A stretch of 11,165 nucleotides of DNA from Thiopontia sp964647745 (GTDB taxonomy: Bacteria > Pseudomonadota > Gammaproteobacteria > GCF-002020875), in assembly GCA_964647745.1 (NCBI GenBank), contig CAZYJG010000048.1, positions 1 through 11,165 of the forward strand. The letters run 5' to 3'. Made by a program: the position numbers and the translations under genes. Every line of letters starts with the position of its first letter. The first letter of the stretch is position 1. Shown here in pieces: positions 6,845-11,165 of this stretch. The notes under the pieces are model-generated. The model was given only the letters and a program-made list of their open reading frames with translations, had not been told where the DNA came from and did no database searches.

Positions 6845-7470
6845 TACTGGCTCACCTCAGCCATCTTCATCTCCAGCAGTGCAATACGCCCGTCAGAGGC
6901 GTCAGCAAGCTGTATCGCCTCTGCATAGGCACTCTGTGCGGCACTCCTCTCCCCCTTCTGACGCAGTGCATCCCCCCTGACTTCGCTGAAGTGAGAACCG
7001 TAGATTCCCACCTCACCGGAGAGGCGGCTCAAGGCACTCTCTATATCCCCTTCAGAGAGGTAGATACGGGCCATTCCAAGCTGTGCCAACTGTCGGGGTG
7101 AGTCAAAATCACTATGCTCCAGTACCCACTGGAGGCGAACCCTTGCCGCCGCACTGTCTCCATCCCCGACCTCCATTGCAGCCAGCCCCAGGGCACCATT
7201 GGCTGCATAGATGGTTCCTGGATATTCCTCAATCAGGCGATCTCCGAAATGCTCAGCCCTCTCCCGGTTTTTTTCAATCACCGCAATCTGCATCTGCTCA
7301 AACTGTTGAGAGGCGGCCACTCCCTGGCCATCGATGTAGCTGTTCCACCCCTGCCAGCCGAAAAGCAGTGCAAGGCCAACCACAATGCCGCCCACTGTAG
7401 AGGCGCCATTCTCCTTCCACCATTTCTTCAGAACCTCAATCTCTTCCTGGTCTGCCGTATTGAACTCCAT
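6844..7470 (-). CDS. yfgM: YfgM-like membrane-anchored TPR protein (ancillary SecYEG translocon subunit)
   Basis: The product is 208 aa from the chosen start, close to E. coli YfgM (206). It has a short cytoplasmic N-terminus (MEFNTADQEEIEVLKKWWKENG), one membrane segment at ~23-43 (STVGGIVVGLALLFGWQGW) and a periplasmic TPR-like domain. The N-terminus, the position between hisS and bamB, and the tandem arrangement with bamB all match the YfgM family. That family associates with SecYEG and the chaperone PpiD and hands over exported outer-membrane proteins. I preferred ATG 7470 because GAGG (7477-7480) lies 6 nt upstream. An in-frame ATG at 7482 would add MRKT and has a weaker ribosome site. 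The stop overlaps the bamB ATG by one base. The YfgM role is family knowledge; nothing catalytic is visible. Confidence 0.9.
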   Translation of the reverse strand: MEFNTADQEEIEVLKKWWKENGASTVGGIVVGLALLFGWQGWNSYIDGQGVAASQQFEQMQIAVIEKNRERAEHFGDRLIEEYPGTIYAANGALGLAAMEVGDGDSAAARVRLQWVLEHSDFDSPRQLAQLGMARIYLSEGDIESALSRLSGEVGIYGSHFSEVRGDALRQKGERSAAQSAYAEAIQLADASDGRIALLEMKMAEVSQ

Positions 7471-7508
7471 CGTTTTCCTCATTAATCACTCTGTTATTGG
7501 GCTATCGG

Positions 7509-8780
7509 CTACGAATTATAGCCTGACAATATCTTCACCACATCATCCAGCGGAACGGTCTGCTGTTCATCTCTACCCTGCAGATCCTTGATGGTAATGG
7601 TTCCGCTGCTCAGTTCATCCTCTCCGAGAACCAGTGCAACCCGGGCACCTGAGCGGTCTGCACGCTTGAATTGGGCCTTGAACCCACCGCCACCCAGATT
7701 GCTGACCAATTTCAGCCCCGGAATCCGCTCTCTCAGCTGCTCGGCAATGGTCAGACCATCCGCAGCCGCCTGCTCTCCTGCAAGCACCAGATAGGCATCG
7801 GGGTGGTGGGACTCAAACGGGAGCGACTGCTCCCCCATCAACTCAACCAGCCTCTCCAGCCCGATGGCAAACCCCACTGCCGGTGTCGCCTTGCCACCAA
7901 TCTGCTCAACCAGTCCATCATAACGCCCCCCGGCACAGATCGTCCCCTGTGCCCCCAGCAGGTCTGTCACCCACTCAAAAACCGTTCTGCCATAGTAGTC
8001 AAGCCCTCTGACCAGACGCGGATTAACCTCGTACTCAACCCCCATGGAGTCGAGCAGTGACTTCAATGACTCAAAATGGGCACGGTCCTCCCCGTTCAAC
8101 GACGCCTCCAGAACAGGTGCCTGTCGAACCAGCTCAGCCATCTCCGGATTCTTGCTATCCAGGATTCTCAACGGATTGGTCTCCAGTCGACGCCGGCTAT
8201 CCTCATCCAGCTCTGCATGGTGCGCATTGAAGTATGCAACCAGCTCCTCCCTGTAGGTTTGACGGGATTCGGCAGAGCCAAGAGAGTTGATCTGGAGTGT
8301 CACATTTCTGATTCCAAGTGCCCTCCAGATCCGGGCAGAGATTGCGATCAACTCGGCATCAACATCTGGCCCCTCAAGACCAAACACCTCAACTCCCAGC
8401 TGATGAAACTGACGATATCGCCCACGCTGGGGGCGCTCATGCCGGAACATCGGGCCCATATACCAGAGGCGCTGCGTCTGCCCGCGCAACAGACTGTTCT
8501 CAACCATTGCACGCACACATCCTGCGGTTCCCTCAGGTCTCAGTGTGAGGCTCTCCCCATTCCTGTCCTCGAAGGTATACATCTCCTTCTCGACAATATC
8601 GGTCACCTCTCCAATCGACCGTTTGAAGAGATCAGTCTTCTCAACCACCGGCATGCGAATCTCATGGTACCCATAACCCCTGACGGTACTGCGCATGGTC
8701 TCCTCAACGAACTGCCACAGGGGGGAGTTCTCCGGAAGAAGGTCATTCATGCCACGAATGGACTGTATCTTGTTGCTCAT
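7509..8780 (-). CDS. hisS: Histidyl-tRNA synthetase
   Basis: The product is 423 aa (E. coli HisRS is 424). This class II synthetase attaches histidine to tRNA-His. Motif 2 is MFRHERPQRGRYRQFHQLGV (111-130) with the ATP-contacting R113. The two histidine-specific motifs are LVRGLDYYGRTVFEW (256-270, including R259, which corresponds to the E. coli catalytic arginine) and CAGGRYDGL (282-290). Motif 3 is GFAIGLERL (303-311). The C-terminal ~95 residues form the anticodon-binding domain (NLGGGGFKAQFKRADRSGA). The start MSNKIQSIRGMNDLLP aligns with the family. The ATG lies 2 nt after the ispG stop. The nearest GGAG is 13 nt upstream, too far to be effective, so coupling to ispG is likely. Its 3' end contains a TATAAT hexamer that may drive downstream genes. 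Confidence 0.98.
   Translation of the reverse strand: MSNKIQSIRGMNDLLPENSPLWQFVEETMRSTVRGYGYHEIRMPVVEKTDLFKRSIGEVTDIVEKEMYTFEDRNGESLTLRPEGTAGCVRAMVENSLLRGQTQRLWYMGPMFRHERPQRGRYRQFHQLGVEVFGLEGPDVDAELIAISARIWRALGIRNVTLQINSLGSAESRQTYREELVAYFNAHHAELDEDSRRRLETNPLRILDSKNPEMAELVRQAPVLEASLNGEDRAHFESLKSLLDSMGVEYEVNPRLVRGLDYYGRTVFEWVTDLLGAQGTICAGGRYDGLVEQIGGKATPAVGFAIGLERLVELMGEQSLPFESHHPDAYLVLAGEQAAADGLTIAEQLRERIPGLKLVSNLGGGGFKAQFKRADRSGARVALVLGEDELSSGTITIKDLQGRDEQQTVPLDDVVKILSGYNS
7515..7520 (-). promoter_or_regulatory. Perfect TATAAT -10-like hexamer in the 3' end of hisS
   Basis: Read on the - strand, TATAAT lies in the codons for the last Tyr-Asn of HisS, 44 nt before the preferred yfgM ATG (7470). 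Transcription would begin near 7508, in the largest gap inside the operon. No good -35 lies 16-18 bp upstream and there is no TGn extension, so this is at best a weak internal promoter for yfgM-bamB-der. A small dyad (GGCTA/TAGCC, 7507-7523) overlaps it. Confidence 0.25.
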
Positions 8781-8782
8781 AT

Positions 8783-9865
8783 CTATTTCTGTACTCCGGC
8801 CAACTGCTCCCTGATCTGACGCTCCAGATCATCAACCAGTTCGCTATTTTCCGCCTTGTGGTCCGGGACACCATTAAGGTAGATCAGGTTGGGCTCTCCG
8901 CCAGTCACCGCAACCTGAACCTCCCTTGCCTCACCAGGTCCATTGACCACGCATCCAATTACAGCCACATTGATGGGCTCAATAATATCCTCAAGCCGCT
9001 CCTCGAGTGCATTGACCGTCGCAACGACATCAAAATTCTGCCTTGAGCAGGAGGGGCAGGCAATCAGGTTCACCCCCTTGCTGCGAATATGCAGACTTTT
9101 CAGAATATCAAAGCCCACCCGGATCTCCTCAACAGGGTCTGCTGCAAGGGAGACACGAATGGTATCTCCGATCCCCTCGGAGAGCAGCATTCCAAGACCA
9201 ATCGCTGACTTCACTGAACCACTTCGCATTCCACCCGCCTCGGTGATTCCCAGATGGAGCGGCTGCTCAATCTGCGCAGCCAACAGGCGGTAGGCCGCCA
9301 CCGTCATCGGAACATCCGACGCCTTCAGGCTTACCTTGTATTCCTGAAAATTGAGCCGATCCAGGTAGTCGATATGGCGCAGCGCAGACTCTACCATCGC
9401 CTCTGGAGTGGGCTCCCGGTACCTCTTCTGCAGATCCTTCTCCAGGGAGCCGGCATTAACACCGATGCGAATGGGGATCCCATGGTCACGGGCCGAGGCA
9501 ACCACCTCTCGCACCCGCTCCTCCCTGCCGATATTCCCGGGGTTGATCCGCAGACAGTCTACACCCAGCTCTGCAACCCGAAGTGCAATCCTGTAGTCAA
9601 AATGGATATCGGCAACCAGAGGAATATCACATCGGGCCCTGATTGCCCCGAAGGCCTCTGCCGCATCCATGTCAGGAATCGAGATGCGCACAATATCCGC
9701 ACCTGCACCCTGCAATCTCTCCACCTGCCTCACGGTTGACTCCACATCAACCGTATCGGTATTGGTCATGCTCTGGACAGAGATGGGGGCATCCCCCCCG
9801 ACAGCAACACCCCCTACATCAATCTTTCGGGAACGCCTGCGCACAATGGAGAGTGACGGGTTCAA
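8783..9865 (-). CDS. ispG: 4-hydroxy-3-methylbut-2-enyl diphosphate synthase (flavodoxin-dependent type)
   Basis: The product is 360 aa (E. coli IspG is 372). It reductively converts MEcPP to HMBPP, the penultimate step of the MEP isoprenoid pathway, using a 4Fe-4S cluster. The ligands C270, C273 (ACPSCSRQ), C305 and E312 (GCVVNGPGEA) fall at exactly the E. coli numbering when the TTG at 9865 is the start. Further family motifs are QSMTNTDT (31-38), VADIHFDYRIAL (84-95), RINPGNIG (106-113) and GITEAGGMRSG (206-216). TTG is supported by GGGAG (9874-9878) 8 nt upstream. In this frame only a tryptophan codon separates it from an upstream TAA, so no longer start exists. An ATG four bases upstream (9869) is out of frame. 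It lies 3 nt after the rodZ stop, and its own stop is 2 nt before hisS. Confidence 0.97.
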   Translation of the reverse strand: MNPSLSIVRRRSRKIDVGGVAVGGDAPISVQSMTNTDTVDVESTVRQVERLQGAGADIVRISIPDMDAAEAFGAIRARCDIPLVADIHFDYRIALRVAELGVDCLRINPGNIGREERVREVVASARDHGIPIRIGVNAGSLEKDLQKRYREPTPEAMVESALRHIDYLDRLNFQEYKVSLKASDVPMTVAAYRLLAAQIEQPLHLGITEAGGMRSGSVKSAIGLGMLLSEGIGDTIRVSLAADPVEEIRVGFDILKSLHIRSKGVNLIACPSCSRQNFDVVATVNALEERLEDIIEPINVAVIGCVVNGPGEAREVQVAVTGGEPNLIYLNGVPDHKAENSELVDDLERQIREQLAGVQK

Positions 9866-9868
9866 CCA

Positions 9869-10801
9869 TTACTCTCCCAAAACAAAATGGACGGTACCAT
9901 CATCATTAATATAGTTCAGGAAATCAAACTCCTCTCCATTGAACTTGACCCTGACCCTGCTCTTTCCAAGACTGATCTCGAGCGGGAGCGGTGCCTCAAC
10001 ATCCTTGATCACCCCTGCATTGACCATCCCCTTGACCGGAACACGCCCCAGCCCATCCCTGATCTGGGTCCAGGCCCCATCAATATACTGAATGGTTACA
10101 GTCCCCCTTGGAACTGACATTGGATCAATCTCCGGAGACTGCGCAACAACCGCAACAGACTCACTTTCCGGGGAGGTGGTCACGGCTGGGGCATCATCAG
10201 ACTCCTCCTCAGCAGAAGACTCTTCCTGAGAGGGGTTCACAACACGCTCAACACCCTTCTCACTCACCACCGCCTCAACGGAAACCCCCTGGTCGGATGG
10301 TGATTCATCACCGGAGAGTCCCCATACAACCAACCCCAGCAGCAGAAGTGGCACAACTGCATAAAGCGGATTCTCACGGGCCCAGCCGACCAATCGGGTA
10401 GTCAGGACGCCGGCCTGGGTGACAACCGGTTTCAGCCGTTCAAGATCAAGATTGATTGAAGGGGTGGAGATCCCCTTTTTCCCCATCAGGCTGCCATCCA
10501 GTGTCGTGGCACTGGTACGCACCTCATCCGGCTTGATCTTGACCCCAAGGTGGCGCGCATAGTTTCGGGTAAAGCCCTTGTAAAACACATCCGGCAGGCC
10601 ATGGGGTGGGCCACTCCCCTCCTCAATCGCGAGCAGGACCGAGGCCTCAACCTTCAGGTGGTGAGCGATATCCTCAAGCTCAAGGTTCTGCTCCAGCCGT
10701 TCTGCACGCAGCCTCTCCCCAAGTGGCTTCTCAAACAGCTCACCCTGAACAGAACCGTTCCCATTGGAGCCGCTCTCTTCCATCATCTCAACCTCGCTCA
10801 T
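9869..10801 (-). CDS. rodZ: Cytoskeleton/cell-shape protein RodZ
   Basis: The product is 310 aa from the chosen start. RodZ links the MreB actin-like filament to the elongation machinery and sets rod shape. The cytoplasmic part has an Xre-like helix-turn-helix at ~27-85 (PLGERLRAERLEQNLELEDI through VFYKGFTRNYARHLG), followed by a basic juxtamembrane stretch. One membrane segment lies at ~145-163 (PLYAVVPLLLLGLVVWGL). A periplasmic Ser/Glu/Pro-rich linker (~164-228) leads to the C-terminal beta domain (~230-310, PRGTVTIQYIDGAWTQIRDG). ATG 10801 overlaps the pilF stop (ATGA) and has AGGAG at 10807-10811, 5 nt upstream. The frame could extend to a TTG at 10819, but that has no advantage. The N-terminal ~24 residues, rich in Glu/Gly/Asn, precede the helix-turn-helix and look disordered. 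Placement between pilF and ispG is the usual gammaproteobacterial order. Confidence 0.95.
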   Translation of the reverse strand: MSEVEMMEESGSNGNGSVQGELFEKPLGERLRAERLEQNLELEDIAHHLKVEASVLLAIEEGSGPPHGLPDVFYKGFTRNYARHLGVKIKPDEVRTSATTLDGSLMGKKGISTPSINLDLERLKPVVTQAGVLTTRLVGWARENPLYAVVPLLLLGLVVWGLSGDESPSDQGVSVEAVVSEKGVERVVNPSQEESSAEEESDDAPAVTTSPESESVAVVAQSPEIDPMSVPRGTVTIQYIDGAWTQIRDGLGRVPVKGMVNAGVIKDVEAPLPLEISLGKSRVRVKFNGEEFDFLNYINDDGTVHFVLGE

Positions 10802-11165
10802 CTCTTCTCCTCTCCACAAATTTCACGGTTCCTGTTGGCAATCTCAGGAGTCCCATACGCAGGGTTTGTCACTGCCATCTGGAAATAACCCAGTGCCTCG
10901 TCAATCCGCCCCAATCGACAGAGCAGAACCCCATATCCATTCTGGGCCTCTGGATAAGGAGTGCTCCGCTCCAGTGAACGCCGGAAATGGTGTTCTGACA
11001 GCTCGGCATTCTCCTCCCTGAGATGGAGCAGTGCCAGCGCGTAGTGTACCTCAGCTCTCGAGGGTGCGGTTGAGAGTGCCTTCTCCAGATGAACCCTGGC
11101 CAGATCCAGCCGCTCCTGCTCCATGTAGGCAACCCCAAGTTCCAGCTGTGATTCTGCCATGGTTT
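10798..11165 (-). CDS. pilF: Type IV pilus assembly lipoprotein PilF/PilW (TPR protein), cut by window edge and short at the C-terminus
   Basis: The frame is open through the right edge. The first ATG in view (11160) aligns with residue ~35-40 of P. aeruginosa PilF, so the lipoprotein signal lies off the window. PilF (PilW in Neisseria) is an outer-membrane pilotin needed for secretin PilQ multimerisation and type IV pili. Three TPR units are visible, counting from the ATG: ~2-33 (LELGVAYMEQERLDLARVHL), 36-69 (AEVHYALALLHLREENAELS) and 71-104 (EAQNGYGVLLCRLGRIDEAL). The protein then stops at NREICGEEKR, where P. aeruginosa PilF continues for about 110 residues with further TPRs. The last five codons are the ribosome site of rodZ, whose ATG overlaps the stop. 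The identity is supported by the NGYGVLLCRLGR motif and the position before rodZ. Whether the short form works is unknown. Confidence 0.85.
   Translation of the reverse strand, partial: TMAESQLELGVAYMEQERLDLARVHLEKALSTAPSRAEVHYALALLHLREENAELSEHHFRRSLERSTPYPEAQNGYGVLLCRLGRIDEALGYFQMAVTNPAYGTPEIANRNREICGEEKR

Noticed and set aside
7507..7523. GGCTA/TAGCC hairpin across the hisS stop as a terminator
   Set aside because: The stem is only 5 bp, there is no T-tract, and tightly linked genes follow on the same strand.
8076..8819. 247-codon open frame on the + strand, antisense to hisS and the end of ispG
   Set aside because: It is antisense to strongly supported genes and shows no family resemblance or ribosome site of note.
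9254..9739. 161-codon open frame on the + strand, antisense to ispG
   Set aside because: It is a shadow of ispG codons; no domain is visible.
1..11165. Mobile elements, CRISPR arrays, tRNA/rRNA genes, toxin-antitoxin or defence genes
   Set aside because: Essentially every base is accounted for by twelve conserved housekeeping genes; I saw no direct-repeat arrays, transposase or integrase motifs, or structural RNA signatures.

Overview
This is an ordinary chromosomal core-genome window, densely packed with housekeeping genes, most likely from a gammaproteobacterium of moderately high GC. The evidence is the gene content and order: a pilF-rodZ-ispG-hisS-yfgM-bamB-der block is characteristic of Gammaproteobacteria. 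The EpmA/EpmB system that beta-lysylates elongation factor P (EF-P), and the proteins' close match to remembered E. coli sequences, point the same way. I cannot name a genus. No mobile element, RNA gene, CRISPR array or foreign-looking segment is visible.

Left part (1-1690, + strand): the 3' end of mltD (membrane-bound lytic transglycosylase with three C-terminal LysM repeats) overlaps psd (phosphatidylserine decarboxylase) by an ATGA. Both act at the cell envelope.

Middle (1687-4268): a translation-factor module. efp and epmA run on the - strand, and epmB runs divergently on the + strand, starting 36 bp from efp. EpmB makes (R)-beta-lysine from lysine, EpmA attaches it to EF-P Lys34, and the modified EF-P relieves ribosome stalling at polyproline. 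Substrate, ligase and aminomutase all sit within 2.6 kb. The third enzyme known in E. coli, EpmC, is not here.

Right part (4272-11165, - strand): a seven-gene block transcribed right to left: pilF (partial at the edge, and apparently short at its C-terminus), rodZ, ispG, hisS, yfgM-like, bamB and der. Gaps run from 1- to 4-base overlaps up to about 40 bp, so it reads as one operon. It joins type IV pilus assembly, cell shape, isoprenoid synthesis, tRNA charging, outer-membrane protein assembly and ribosome biogenesis.

The genome here is extremely compact. No intergenic stretch exceeds about 40 bp. Both convergent gene pairs abut or overlap (psd/epmA share a CTAG; epmB/der are 3 bp apart), leaving no room for a conventional intergenic terminator.

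I found no convincing undescribed system. The points most worth a second look are the truncated PilF, the ispG start (TTG with an out-of-frame upstream ATG), a Pro-Pro-Pro motif in Der beside the EF-P module, and the promoter arrangement in the 36-bp efp/epmB gap.
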